NCBI GenBank assembly: GCA_052389915.1
Contig: JBQTHL010000048.1
Coordinates: forward strand, 4,954 to 68,953
Reading direction: 5' to 3'
Length of the DNA stretch: 64,000 nucleotides
Source of the DNA: Panacagrimonas sp052389915
GTDB taxonomy: Bacteria; Pseudomonadota; Gammaproteobacteria; Nevskiales; Nevskiaceae
Shown: piece after piece, positions 36,205-45,360 of the stretch
How the letters are laid out: every line of letters begins with the position of its first letter
Position numbering within the stretch: the stretch's first letter is position 1
Position numbers and translations under genes: made by a program
Notes under the pieces: generated by a model
Told to the model about the DNA's origin: nothing
Database searches by the model: none
What the model saw: only the letters and a program-made list of their open reading frames with translations

Positions 36205-37341
36205 TCACAGCTCCAGGCTGCGCGCGATGATGTTGCGCTGGATCTCGCTGGTGCCCTCGCCGATCACGTAGACCAGCGCGTCGCGGTGGAAGCGGCCCAC
36301 CGGGTAGTCGCGCATGATCCCCGCCCCGCCGTGGATGCGGATCGCCTGCTCGGTGACGCGCACGGCGGTTTCGCTGGCTACCAGCTTGACCTTGGCCGCG
36401 GTCGCGGCGTCGAGCGTGTTCTGGTCGATGCGCCAGGCGCCGTAGTACACCAGCCAGCGTGCCGCCTCGATGTCGGCCGCCATGTCGGCCAGCTTGTGCG
36501 CGATGGCCTGGTATTCGCCGATGCGCTTGCCGCCGACCACGCGGTCGCGCGCGTAGGCCACGGCGGCATCGAGCGCGCCTTGCGCCATGCCCACGCAGTT
36601 CGCCGCCACGCCCACGCGGTTCTCGGACAGCGATTCCAGGATCACCGGGTAGGTGCCCATGCGCTCGGCCAGCAGGTTCTCGTCGGGCACGAGCAGCTGG
36701 TCGATGTGCAGCAGGCCGGTCTCGGAGGCGCGGATGCCTTCCTTGTCCAGCTTGTGGATGCTCACCGCCGGATTGGGCAGGTCGACGATGAACAGGCTCA
36801 CCGACTCGGGCTTGAGTTCCGGCGCGGTGCGCGCGGCCAGCAGCATGAAATCCGCGAACGGCGAATTGGTGATGTAGGTCTTGGCGCCGCTGATGCGCCA
36901 GCCGCCGTCGCAGCGCATGGCCTTGGTGGTCAGCGCGCGGATGTTGGAGCCGCCGTCCGGCTCGCTCAGGCCGAAGGCCGAGACCTTCTCGCCGCGCAGC
37001 GTGGGCGCGAAGTATTTCTCCTTCTGCCGCGCAGTGCCGATCTTCCAGATCGGCCAGATGCCCATGTGCGCGTTGACCGACCAGGTCGAGGCAAATGCCT
37101 GGCTGACGCGGCTCATCTCCTCGCGCACCAGACACTCGCCCACCTTGTCGAAGCCCGAGCCGCCGTCCGCCTCGGGGTAGCGCACGCCAATCAACCCCAG
37201 CTCGCCCCACCTGCGGAAGATGTGCTTGGGGAAGCGCTCGGCGTCATCGCACTCGCGCGCCAGCGGCGCGATCTCGGCCTGGCAGAAGCGGCGGACGGTG
37301 TCGCGCAGCATTTCCTGCTGCGGGGTGAAGGAAAAATCCAT
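36205..37341 (-). CDS. Acyl-CoA dehydrogenase
   Basis: A 378-residue classic acyl-CoA dehydrogenase. The start MDFSFTPQQEMLRDTVRRFC, FAD site AFGLSEPDGGSNIRAL, YITNSPFADFMLLAA, IRIHGGAGIMRDYPVGRFHRD and catalytic Glu in IGEGTSEIQRNIIA are all standard. It desaturates short or medium acyl-CoAs and hands electrons to ETF. A short-chain dehydrogenase gene lies 40 bases upstream in the same direction (37382-38248), so they likely form a two-gene unit. No feature reveals substrate specificity. Confidence 0.88.
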   Translation of the reverse strand: MDFSFTPQQEMLRDTVRRFCQAEIAPLARECDDAERFPKHIFRRWGELGLIGVRYPEADGGSGFDKVGECLVREEMSRVSQAFASTWSVNAHMGIWPIWKIGTARQKEKYFAPTLRGEKVSAFGLSEPDGGSNIRALTTKAMRCDGGWRISGAKTYITNSPFADFMLLAARTAPELKPESVSLFIVDLPNPAVSIHKLDKEGIRASETGLLHIDQLLVPDENLLAERMGTYPVILESLSENRVGVAANCVGMAQGALDAAVAYARDRVVGGKRIGEYQAIAHKLADMAADIEAARWLVYYGAWRIDQNTLDAATAAKVKLVASETAVRVTEQAIRIHGGAGIMRDYPVGRFHRDALVYVIGEGTSEIQRNIIARSLEL

Positions 37342-37381
37342 GGGGCTCCTCGGGGCTCGTGCGAGCCGGCTTGCGGGTGTT

Positions 37382-38248
37382 TCAGATGGACTTGAGAAAG
37401 TCGGGAAGATCGCTGCGGCCGAAGGGGTCGTAGGCGTGCTGGCTGGTGTGTTCCGGCACCGGCCAGAGGTGCTTGGCCAGGCGCAGCGCGCCGTCCACCG
37501 GCAGCACCGCGCCGCTGATGTAGGCGGCGGACTCGCCGAGCAGGAAGCAGATGGCGGCCGACACCTCGGCCTCGGTGCCCATGCGCTGGTAGGGAATGTG
37601 CCGGCGCCGCTCCTTCAGCCGTTGCTGGAAGCCGGCGTCGTAGGTCGCCATGCCGCTGGTGGCGATGGAACCCGGCGCCACCGCGTTGACGCGCACGCCG
37701 CGGTGCACCCATTCCAGCGCGGCGGTCTGCGTGAGGTTGATCATGCCGGCGCGCGCTGCGCCGGTGTGGCCCATGTTGGGCATGCCGAAGTCCACGCAGG
37801 CCACCACGTTGACGATGGCCCCCCCGTTCGCCTCCATGCACTGCGTGTAGACCTCGCGCATCATGCGAAAGCCGCCGTTGAGGTTGTTGCGGATCACCGC
37901 GTCCCAGCCCTTGTCGCTGCAATCGCGCAGCGGGCCGGGAAACTGTCCGCCGGCGTTGTTGACCAGGCCGTCGATCCGGCCGTGGGCCGCCAGCACGGCG
38001 GCGATGCCCGCGCGCACCGAATCGCCCTCGCGGATGTCGATCACGCGTGTGTCGGCGCGCCCGCCGCCCGCTTCGATCTCCGTGCGCACGCGCTCCAGCT
38101 TTTCCGCCTTGCGGCCGGCGAGCACCACGGTGGCACCCAGCGCCGCCAGCTCGTGCGCGGTGCAGCGGCCGATGCCGGAACCGCCGCCGGTGATCAGGAC
38201 CACCTGACCGTCGAACAGGCCCGCGCGCAGCGCCGAGCGGTAGCTCAC
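37382..38248 (-). CDS. Short-chain dehydrogenase/reductase, 2,4-dienoyl-CoA reductase-like
   Basis: A 288-residue Rossmann protein. The NAD(P) motif is TGGGSGIGR, followed by NNAGG and the product-side NAVAPGSIATSG. In the place of the usual YxxxK catalytic pair it reads MGHTGAARAGMINLTQTAAL, with no tyrosine and Arg instead of Lys. That resembles the 2,4-dienoyl-CoA reductase branch, which departs from the classic motif. The C-terminal tail (AYDPFGRSDLPDFL) is longer than in simple SDRs. It probably reduces or oxidises a CoA-linked intermediate in the same pathway as the dehydrogenase gene downstream. The start is a GTG at 38248. Confidence 0.8.
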   Translation of the reverse strand: MSYRSALRAGLFDGQVVLITGGGSGIGRCTAHELAALGATVVLAGRKAEKLERVRTEIEAGGGRADTRVIDIREGDSVRAGIAAVLAAHGRIDGLVNNAGGQFPGPLRDCSDKGWDAVIRNNLNGGFRMMREVYTQCMEANGGAIVNVVACVDFGMPNMGHTGAARAGMINLTQTAALEWVHRGVRVNAVAPGSIATSGMATYDAGFQQRLKERRRHIPYQRMGTEAEVSAAICFLLGESAAYISGAVLPVDGALRLAKHLWPVPEHTSQHAYDPFGRSDLPDFLKSI

Positions 38249-38297
38249 CGCGCAAGCCTTTTAAAGTGTGATCCCGCCCTGCCCTGCTCCCGGTTCG

Positions 38298-38666
38298 ATG
38301 TCGCTCGATTCAATATCGCTGGCCTCCGTCCTGCATCTTGTCCTGCACGTCGCCGTGCCGGCGGCCGTGGCGGTGCTGTGCTTCCACCGCCAGTGGCGGC
38401 GCGCGTTGCTGGTGATGATGGCGACCATGCTCGTGGACCTGGACCACCTGCTCGCCGACCCGATCTACGATCCGAACCGCTGCAGCATCGGCTTTCACCC
38501 GCTGCACACCTGGCCGGCGATCCTGCTCTGGCTGGGCCTGACCGCATGGCCGGCAACGCGGCTGGTCGGCTTAGGCCTGTCCCTGCACATGCTGCTGGAT
38601 TTTTCCGACTGCACCGTGCAACGCGGACTGACCGATGCGCTGTCGCGCGTGCTGGCACGGCCCTGA
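38298..38666 (+). CDS. DUF6122-like small membrane protein
   Basis: A 122-residue protein with four hydrophobic helices and a strongly patterned set of His and Asp residues: LHLVLHVAVP, MLVDLDHLLADPIYDPNRCS, IGFHPLHTW and LHMLLDFSDC. This HxxxH/DxDH pattern matches the DUF6122 family, a set of integral membrane proteins that may bind metal. The role is unknown. It lies alone on the plus strand between two minus-strand genes. A GTG at 38268 is an alternative start; I prefer the ATG at 38298 because the added residues are proline-rich and unlike the family. Confidence 0.65.
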   Translation: MSLDSISLASVLHLVLHVAVPAAVAVLCFHRQWRRALLVMMATMLVDLDHLLADPIYDPNRCSIGFHPLHTWPAILLWLGLTAWPATRLVGLGLSLHMLLDFSDCTVQRGLTDALSRVLARP

Positions 38667-38672
38667 GCATGT

Positions 38673-40994
38673 TCATGGGCAGGCCGTCACCGTCACCGGC
38701 AGGGCGTTGACCGCCGCCACGCCGGTGAGCGGATCGACGCGGGACGCATCGGTGATGTCGTTGAGGCTGGCACCGGCCGCCATGCGGCTGGCCACGCCCA
38801 GCCGTGTGCCCGGCCGGTCGTGGCCGAAACCGTGCGGCGCGCAGACCACGCCCGGCATCAGCTCCGGCGTGACGCGCACCGGCAATTCGATGCTGCCCAC
38901 CGCGGAGGACACCCGTGCCGGCCGCCCCTCGGCCAGACCGGCGGCGCGGGCGTCGTCAGGATGCATCATCAGTGTGCAGCGCGACGGGCCTTTGACCAGC
39001 CGCGGCGCGTTGTGCATCCAGGAATTGTTGCTGCGCAGGTGGCGGCGGCCGATCAGCACCAGTCCCTGCGGTGGCGGCCTGCGCAGCGCGGCGGCGGCGC
39101 GTGGCAAGTCGGCGAGCAGCGGCGGCGGCGCCAGCACGATGCGGCGCCCCGGCGTGCACAGCTTGTCCGGCAGGGCGCGGCGCAGCGGCCCCAGGTCCAG
39201 GCCGTGCGGATGCTGGCGCAGGGTTTCCAGGTTCAGGCCGCGGCGATCGGCGCTGAACCCGGCCTGCGCGCGCAGCACCGGGGCCAGGCCTGCGCCCTGC
39301 CGCAGCAGCGAAGAACCGAGACGGCCCTCGAACAGGAAGCCGCGCAGCGTGTCCAGCAGCGCCGCGAGGCCGGCCGGCAGGCCGCCGTAGGGGCCGGCAC
39401 GCAGCAGCAGGTCCAGCAGACCCTCCACGCCCAAGCGTTCCACCACGGCCTGCGCGCCGCGCCACAGCGCGCGATCCAGCCGTCCGTGCGAACCCAGGCG
39501 CACCGCGAGTTCGAGCAGGATCTGCCAGTCGTGCCGCGCGTCCGCCGCCTTGGGCAGCAGCGGCGGCGAGTACTTGGCCACGTTGCGCACCGCCACCAGG
39601 TTGAGCGCCAGCGCGTAGTGCGGGCGTTCCAGCGGCCCGGCCGGCGGCAGGATCAGGTGCGCGTGGCGGGTGGTCTCGTTGAGGTAGGCGTCCACGCTGA
39701 GCATGAAGTCCAGTCCCGCCAGCGCCCGTTCGAGCCGGCGTCCATCCGGCGTGGACAGCACCGGGTTGCCGGAGAAGGTGATCAGGGCGCGGATCTGGCC
39801 CGCACCCGGCGTGAGCATCTCCTCGGCCATCACCGCCACCGGCAGTTCGCCCATGAACTCGGGCAGGCCGCGCACACGCGAGCGGTAGGTGTCGAAACTC
39901 CCGCGCGTGGCCGCGCTGGCCGCGGCCAGCCCGGCGAGGTCGATCGCCGGGTGGGTGAACATCACGCCACCCTCGCGATCCAGGTTGCCGGTGAGCAGGT
40001 TGAGCGCGGTGATCAGCCAGGCGGTGAGGCCGCCGTAGTCCTGTAGGCAGGTGCCGATGCGGCCGTAACACGCGGCGCGGGGCGCGGCGGCGAACTCGCG
40101 CGCCAGCGCGCGGATGTCGTCGTCGGCGATGCCGGTGGGCGCGGCCGCGGCCTCCGGCGAAAATTCGGCGAGCGCCGCGCGCAGGGCCTCCACGCCGTCG
40201 GTGAACATGGCCAGGCGGCCGGGACGAACCAGCCCTTCGGCGAACAGGGTGTGGATCATCGCGCCGAGCAGGAACACGTCGGCACCCGGGCGGACGAATA
40301 GGTGGCGATCGACCTTGGCCGCGGTTTCGTTGCGGCGCGGGTCCACCAGCACCACGCGGCCGCCGCGCGCACGCAGGGCGGCGAGCCGGCCCATGAAATC
40401 GCCGGCCGCGCAAATGCTGCCCTGCGACATGGCCGGATTGGCGCCCAGCATCAGCAGCAACCCGCAGCGGTCCAGGTCGGGAATCGGAAACAGCGCCGAA
40501 TTGCCGAACATCCAGCGGTTGACGACCATGTTCGGCAACTGGTCGATGCTGCGCGCGCTGAAGCGGTTGCGCGTGCGCGCGGCGGCCAGGAACGGGGCCA
40601 GCAGCAGCAGCGCGCCGGTGTTGTGGGCCGTGGGGTTGCCGGTGTAGGTGGCCAGCGCGTTGTCGCCGTGGGCGCGGCGCACCTCCTGCAACCCGCGCTC
40701 GGCGAGGTCGTAGGCCTCGTCCCAGCCGATCTCCACCCAGCGACCGCCTTGCCGGCGAAGCGGCCGGCGCAGGCGGTCGGGGTCATCCTGCAGGTCGGCC
40801 AGCGCCACGCCTTTGGGGCACAGGTGCCCGCGGCTGAAGGGGTCGTCCGCATCGCCGCGCACGGACAGAATCCGCCCCGCGCCGTCGTGCGCCACCACAA
40901 GGCCGCAGAGCGCCTCGCACAGGTGGCAGGTTCGGTAGTGCAGCAGCGGGGACGCCGCTGCGCTGCCTGCCATGTCCGCGCTCACGGATCGCAC
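38673..40994 (-). CDS. Molybdopterin-dependent oxidoreductase (bis-MGD type)
   Basis: A 773-residue catalytic subunit. The N-terminal iron-sulfur site is CHLCEALCG with the fourth Cys in LCPKGVA. Next come the cofactor-binding blocks VVLVDPRRNETA, RPGADVFLLGAMIHTL and TFSGNPVLSTPDGRR. The C-terminal region ends PVRVTPELMPGVVCAPHGFG, typical of the dinucleotide-binding fold. No Tat signal is visible, so it is probably cytoplasmic. Redox reaction and substrate are unknown; close relatives are annotated only as formate-dehydrogenase-like. No electron-transfer subunit is adjacent. It starts at a GTG one base after the hydrolase stop; an ATG at 40973 is a possible alternative. It is the last gene of the long minus-strand operon. 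Confidence 0.82.
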   Translation of the reverse strand: MRSVSADMAGSAAASPLLHYRTCHLCEALCGLVVAHDGAGRILSVRGDADDPFSRGHLCPKGVALADLQDDPDRLRRPLRRQGGRWVEIGWDEAYDLAERGLQEVRRAHGDNALATYTGNPTAHNTGALLLLAPFLAAARTRNRFSARSIDQLPNMVVNRWMFGNSALFPIPDLDRCGLLLMLGANPAMSQGSICAAGDFMGRLAALRARGGRVVLVDPRRNETAAKVDRHLFVRPGADVFLLGAMIHTLFAEGLVRPGRLAMFTDGVEALRAALAEFSPEAAAAPTGIADDDIRALAREFAAAPRAACYGRIGTCLQDYGGLTAWLITALNLLTGNLDREGGVMFTHPAIDLAGLAAASAATRGSFDTYRSRVRGLPEFMGELPVAVMAEEMLTPGAGQIRALITFSGNPVLSTPDGRRLERALAGLDFMLSVDAYLNETTRHAHLILPPAGPLERPHYALALNLVAVRNVAKYSPPLLPKAADARHDWQILLELAVRLGSHGRLDRALWRGAQAVVERLGVEGLLDLLLRAGPYGGLPAGLAALLDTLRGFLFEGRLGSSLLRQGAGLAPVLRAQAGFSADRRGLNLETLRQHPHGLDLGPLRRALPDKLCTPGRRIVLAPPPLLADLPRAAAALRRPPPQGLVLIGRRHLRSNNSWMHNAPRLVKGPSRCTLMMHPDDARAAGLAEGRPARVSSAVGSIELPVRVTPELMPGVVCAPHGFGHDRPGTRLGVASRMAAGASLNDITDASRVDPLTGVAAVNALPVTVTACP

Positions 40995-40995
40995 C

Positions 40996-41913
40996 TCAGA
41001 CCGCCGAAACGGCCTCGATCACTTCCCGCACCGCCAGGCGCTCGCGGAAGGCGAGGTAGTCGCGCGCCGTCTCGGCGGGTGCTTCGAGCATCGGCACGTG
41101 GCCGATGCCCGGCAGCACGGTGGCCGAGCAGTCGGGCAGCAGTTCGCGGAAGACGCGCACGCAGTCCACGTGAATCAGGCGATCCTGGTCGCCCCACAGG
41201 ACGTGGGTAGGCGTCGGCAGGCCGGCCAGCGGGGTCTCCAGGTGCGGGGAGTCTTCGAGGATGTCCTCGAACTGCCGCTCGCGCAGGGCGATGGCGGCCA
41301 TCGCGCGCCGCGCCATCACATCCAGCACGAAGGCCGGGATGTACGGCGGCTTGGACATGGCAAAGTTCAGCACCTCACGGAACTGCGCGGGTGTCTGCGG
41401 AAGCAGCGGATTGGGACCATTGGACTGCACGGCGGCGAGCAGTTCGCTGGGCTGGGCGGTGAAGATGCCGGCGGCGTTGATCAGCCAGAGGCTCCTCACT
41501 TCGGTCGGGTGCTGCGCGGCGTACAGGGCCGCGGTGTAGCCGCCCATGGAATTGCCGCCCAGGTGCGGGCGCATAACGCCCAGGTGGCGCAGGAAGCCAC
41601 GCAGGCGCTCGACGTGGTCCTGCACGCGGTAGCGCGCGTTGATCGGCGAATCGCTCTCGCCGAAGCCCGGCAGGTCCGGAATGATGATGCGATAGCGGCC
41701 ACGCAGTTGGCGGCACATGAGCGTCCAGTTGGTCTTGTCGCCGCCAAAGCCGTGCACCAGCACCAGCGGCTCGCCGTTGCCGCCGCTGTCCAGGTAGACC
41801 CATTCCAGGCCGCCGGAGCGCAAGCGCTGGAGCTTCACGCCGGCCATCAGGCGGTCCAGCGCCAGCAGCAGGTTGACGATGGCGTTCATCAGCATCTGCA
41901 CAAGTGCTTTCAT
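40996..41913 (-). CDS. Alpha/beta hydrolase with N-terminal membrane anchor
   Basis: A 305-residue hydrolase. Residues 8-24 (LMNAIVNLLLALDRLMAG) look like a membrane anchor. The fold motifs are LVLVHGFGGDKTNW (oxyanion loop), GGNSMGGYTA with the nucleophile Ser, VLWGDQDRLIH with the Asp, and PGIGHVPMLEAP with the His. It is comparable to esterases and meta-cleavage product hydrolases, and might cleave a CoA ester or lactone in this pathway. The ATG at 41913 was chosen to keep the anchor; the upstream frame is antisense-like noise inside the CoA ligase gene. It is 26 bases downstream of the ligase at 41940. Confidence 0.82.
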   Translation of the reverse strand: MKALVQMLMNAIVNLLLALDRLMAGVKLQRLRSGGLEWVYLDSGGNGEPLVLVHGFGGDKTNWTLMCRQLRGRYRIIIPDLPGFGESDSPINARYRVQDHVERLRGFLRHLGVMRPHLGGNSMGGYTAALYAAQHPTEVRSLWLINAAGIFTAQPSELLAAVQSNGPNPLLPQTPAQFREVLNFAMSKPPYIPAFVLDVMARRAMAAIALRERQFEDILEDSPHLETPLAGLPTPTHVLWGDQDRLIHVDCVRVFRELLPDCSATVLPGIGHVPMLEAPAETARDYLAFRERLAVREVIEAVSAV

Positions 41914-41939
41914 GGTTCGCTCCAGTCGGTGATTGGCTT

Positions 41940-43538
41940 TCAGTTCGCGTACAAATCGTGGAAGCGCTCGCGCAGCGGCTGCTTCTGGACCTTGCCGGTG
42001 CTGGTCATGGGCAGCGCTTCGAGGATGCGCACCGCCTTGGGCACCTCGAAGCCGCCCAGGTGCGCCTTGCAGTGGGCGATCAGCGCCGCTTCGTCCGCGC
42101 TCGCGCCGGGCTTGAGCACCACGAACACGGTCACCGCCTCGATCCAGCGCGCGTGCGGCAAGCCCACGGCCGCCGCGTTGGCCACCGCCGGGTGCTGCAG
42201 CAGCACGGCTTCGACCTTGACCGAGGGCACGTTCTCGCCGCCGGTCTTGATCATGTCTTTCTTGCGGTCCTTGAACAGCAGCTGGCCGTCCGCGTCCCAC
42301 ATTCCCAGGTCGCCGGTGTGGTGCCAGCCGAAGGCACGTGCCTTCTCGGTGGCCTCCGGATCCTTGTAGTAACCCTGCATGACGTTGGGACCGCGATGCA
42401 CGATCTCGCCCACCTCGCCGCGGCCGAGGATGCGGCCCTCGTCGTCCATGATCGCGGTGTCGTTGAGGATGGAGCTGACGCCCCAGTACGGGCCGAAGCG
42501 GCGCAGCTGCTCCTCCGGCCGGAAGGCGACGGTGAGCGGGTACATCTCGGTCTGCCCGGAGGCCAGCATGAACTGCGGGCAGAAGCGCTCGATCAGCCGC
42601 CGCAGCAGGGTTTCGGGCATCGGCGCCATCGCGTACAGGCACAGCCTGAGGCTGGACAGGTCGCGCTGCGCGAACGTCGGGTGATCGAGCATGGCCTGGT
42701 ACATCAGCGGCAGCGCGAACATCTTGCTGATGCGTTCGCGCTCGATCAGCGCCAGCATGTGCGCCGGGTCGAAGGCGCGCAGCAGCACCACCCGCGCGCC
42801 CGCCGCCAGCATCGAGCACAGCAGCGTGTGCTGCGCGCAGTGGAACAGCGGCAGCATGGCGTTGGCCACGTCCTCGCGGTTCATGCCCAGCTCGATGGCG
42901 TTGGCGAAGGCCGCCATCACCACGGCCGTGTGGCACTGCATGACGCCCTTGGGCCGGCCGGTGGTGCCGCTGGTGTACATGATCTGCGCCACGTCGCGGT
43001 CGCCCGCCTCCACCGGCGTCTCGGTGTCGCCCTGCACCGCGCAGGCGGCAGCGAAGGCCGCGTAGCCGCCGCGCGCCGCGCCCTCGATCACGAAGCCGGT
43101 GGCCGGCCCGTACTGCTCCAGCAGGGCGCGCAGCGCCTCGCGCTCCAGCAGCGCGCCGTCCACCAGCACCGCGCCGGCCTCGGCGTGTTCCAGGATGTAG
43201 CGCACGTCGTCCAGCCCCAGGCCGGTGTTGATCGGCACCCACACCAGCCCGGCGCGGTGCACGCCGAAGAACGCCACCACGAATTCTGCCGAGTTGTTGC
43301 ACAGGCTGGCCACACGCGCGCCGGGGTGGAGGCCGGACGCCAGCAGTGCGTTGGCCGCCTGCGTGGCGCGCCGGTTCAGCTCGCCGTAGCTCAGGCGCGT
43401 GTCGCCGTCGACGAGGGCGATGCGCTGCGGGTCGCGCTGCGCGGCGCGGCGCAGGAAGTCGCCGATGGTGATCCGCGAGAGCAGCGCGGGCGGCGGCGAG
43501 ATACCTGCCATCACGGGAGTGGGCGTGGACGTGGGCAT
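41940..43538 (-). CDS. AMP-forming acyl-CoA synthetase
   Basis: A 532-residue adenylate-forming ligase that activates a carboxylic acid to its CoA thioester. The P-loop-like motif is MYTSGTTGRPKGVM. Further motifs are YKDPEATEKA, WHHTGDLGMWDADGQL, KDRKKDMIKTGGENV and the C-terminal catalytic Lys in TSTGKVQKQPL. The ATG at 43538 has GGAG 7 bases upstream; an alternative start 17 codons earlier is less likely. It lies 22 bases after the AtuA-like gene, in the position where terpene-utilisation clusters carry their ligase (AtuH-like). Citronellate or a similar branched acid is a reasonable guess for the substrate. Confidence 0.87.
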   Translation of the reverse strand: MPTSTPTPVMAGISPPPALLSRITIGDFLRRAAQRDPQRIALVDGDTRLSYGELNRRATQAANALLASGLHPGARVASLCNNSAEFVVAFFGVHRAGLVWVPINTGLGLDDVRYILEHAEAGAVLVDGALLEREALRALLEQYGPATGFVIEGAARGGYAAFAAACAVQGDTETPVEAGDRDVAQIMYTSGTTGRPKGVMQCHTAVVMAAFANAIELGMNREDVANAMLPLFHCAQHTLLCSMLAAGARVVLLRAFDPAHMLALIERERISKMFALPLMYQAMLDHPTFAQRDLSSLRLCLYAMAPMPETLLRRLIERFCPQFMLASGQTEMYPLTVAFRPEEQLRRFGPYWGVSSILNDTAIMDDEGRILGRGEVGEIVHRGPNVMQGYYKDPEATEKARAFGWHHTGDLGMWDADGQLLFKDRKKDMIKTGGENVPSVKVEAVLLQHPAVANAAAVGLPHARWIEAVTVFVVLKPGASADEAALIAHCKAHLGGFEVPKAVRILEALPMTSTGKVQKQPLRERFHDLYAN

Positions 43539-43560
43539 CACAGGTCTCCGTAAGCGGACT

Positions 43561-45360
43561 TCAGTTTTCGAGGAGCGCACGCGGCACACTGACCGGGTGG
43601 TGCAGCAGCTGCTGGGCGTAGGTCTTGCCCTGCACGTCGAGGCGCAGCGACACCGCGCCGCCGCCGCCCAGCGCGTCGTGCAGCAGGAAGTTGAGCGCGT
43701 TCAGTCCGGGCAACAGGAAGCGTTCGACGCGCGGAGTGCCGGTGTGCGCCATCCACGCCCGCACCGCCTCGGCGCTCAGCGCGGCGGCGATCCACGGCAG
43801 GAACTCCGCGCGGCGCGCGATAACGCCGATGTTGGACTTGTCGCCCTTGTCGCCGCTGCGCGCCACCGCGAGCCGGCGCAGCGGCACGCTGACCCGCTCC
43901 TGCCGCGATAAATCGGGCGCGGCCGGCTCGGGGATGGGCGTCGCGGGCACGGCCGCCGGGGCGCGGGCGTAGGCGGCCCAGTCGTAGGCCACGGCCGCGT
44001 CATCCACCGTCACCCGCACCGGCACCTCGGATTTCGGGAAGAGGAACGAAAAGGGCCGTACCACCGGCGTGGTCTTGGGCCGGCCGGTGGGGCCGGCGGC
44101 GCAGCGGCCGGTGGTCATGGACAGCGCCGCGCCTGCCGCTTCCTTGGAAAAGGCCTCGCAGCCGGAATAGCGCGCGTGCCAGACGTCCACGCGGAGCACC
44201 AGCTCGTGGGCCTCCGGCGGCGGGAAGTGCGCCGGGTTCCACAGCGTGTTGCAGCCGATCAGATGAATCTCAGTGTCGAGGAAATCCGGCAGGCCGAGCT
44301 TCTCCAGGCGCCTGCGCGCCACGGCCAGGATCGCCTCGCCGTTGGCGCGCGCGCGGCGCGGCGCCTCGAACCCCGTGATGGTTTGCAGGAAGGTGGCGCG
44401 AAAGCCGTCGTCGTGCGTCGCGCAGACCTTGTAGTCCGCGGTGCGCGGGCGGCCGCGCACGCCGCTGACGTGCACGCGGTCGGGGCCGTCCTGCACCAGG
44501 CGCGCGCTGGAGAAATCGCAGACCACGTCGGGCACGACATAGGCCTGCGCATCGTCGATCTCGTAGACCAGCTGCTCGCCCACCGACAGCGGCGAGACGC
44601 AGCCGCCGGTGCCCTCCGGCTTGGTGATGACGAAGCTGCCGTCGGCCGCGCACTCGGCGATGGGAAAGCCCATGCGGTCCCAGTCGTCGGCCACGCGCTC
44701 CCAGTCGGTGAAGTTGCCGCCGGTGGCCTGGCAGCCGCACTCGATGAGATGACCGGCCAGCGTGCCGGCCGCCAGACGGTCCCAGTCGTCGGGCTTCCAG
44801 CCGAACTCGTGGATCAGCGCACCGAGCGTGACCGCGCTGTCGACCACGCGGCCGGTGACGACGATGTCGGCGCCGGCATCGAGCGCCGCGGCGATGGGGA
44901 ACGCGCCGAGATAGGCGTTGCAGCTGGCGAGCTTTTCCGGCAGTGGGCGGCCGTCGAACATCTCGCGGATCCCCCGTCCGCGCAGCCCCCCGGCGCGGGG
45001 CAGCAGATCGTCGCCCTCGACGATGCCGACCTTCAGTTCCACGCCGGCCTCGGCCAGCGCTGCCCGGATCGCCGCCGCGCAAGCCGGCAGGTTGACGCCG
45101 CCGGCGTTGGCGATGACGCGGATGCCGCGGCGCCGGATCTCGGGCGCCAGCGGGCGGATGACCTGGGTGACGAAGTCCGTGGCGAAGCCCGCGGCCGGGT
45201 CCTTGGCGCGGGCCTTGGCCAGGATCGCCATCGTCACCTCGGCCAGGTAGTCGAACACCAGGTACCGGACATTCCCGTGGTGCACGAGCTGCTCGGGGCC
45301 GAAGGCGGTGTCGCCCCAGTAGCCCGCCGCACCGCCGATACGCACGCGCCGGGCGCTCAC
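43561..45360 (-). CDS. atuA: AtuA-like acyclic terpene utilisation protein
   Basis: A 599-residue protein of the DUF1446/AtuA family. Its N-terminal two-thirds includes IGGAAGYWGDTAFG, GIRVIANAGGVNLPACA, GADIVVTGRVVDSAVTLGAL and FVITKPEGTGGCVSP, the hallmark segments. The C-terminal 100 residues include ARSGDKGDKSNIGVIAR, also conserved in the family. AtuA is required for growth on citronellol and geranylate in Pseudomonas, but its catalytic role is not settled. The start GTG at 45360 overlaps the biotin-subunit stop as GTGA, and the CoA ligase follows 22 bases later, so the three are translationally coupled. Its presence is the best evidence for a terpene-related pathway. Confidence 0.88.
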   Translation of the reverse strand: MSARRVRIGGAAGYWGDTAFGPEQLVHHGNVRYLVFDYLAEVTMAILAKARAKDPAAGFATDFVTQVIRPLAPEIRRRGIRVIANAGGVNLPACAAAIRAALAEAGVELKVGIVEGDDLLPRAGGLRGRGIREMFDGRPLPEKLASCNAYLGAFPIAAALDAGADIVVTGRVVDSAVTLGALIHEFGWKPDDWDRLAAGTLAGHLIECGCQATGGNFTDWERVADDWDRMGFPIAECAADGSFVITKPEGTGGCVSPLSVGEQLVYEIDDAQAYVVPDVVCDFSSARLVQDGPDRVHVSGVRGRPRTADYKVCATHDDGFRATFLQTITGFEAPRRARANGEAILAVARRRLEKLGLPDFLDTEIHLIGCNTLWNPAHFPPPEAHELVLRVDVWHARYSGCEAFSKEAAGAALSMTTGRCAAGPTGRPKTTPVVRPFSFLFPKSEVPVRVTVDDAAVAYDWAAYARAPAAVPATPIPEPAAPDLSRQERVSVPLRRLAVARSGDKGDKSNIGVIARRAEFLPWIAAALSAEAVRAWMAHTGTPRVERFLLPGLNALNFLLHDALGGGGAVSLRLDVQGKTYAQQLLHHPVSVPRALLEN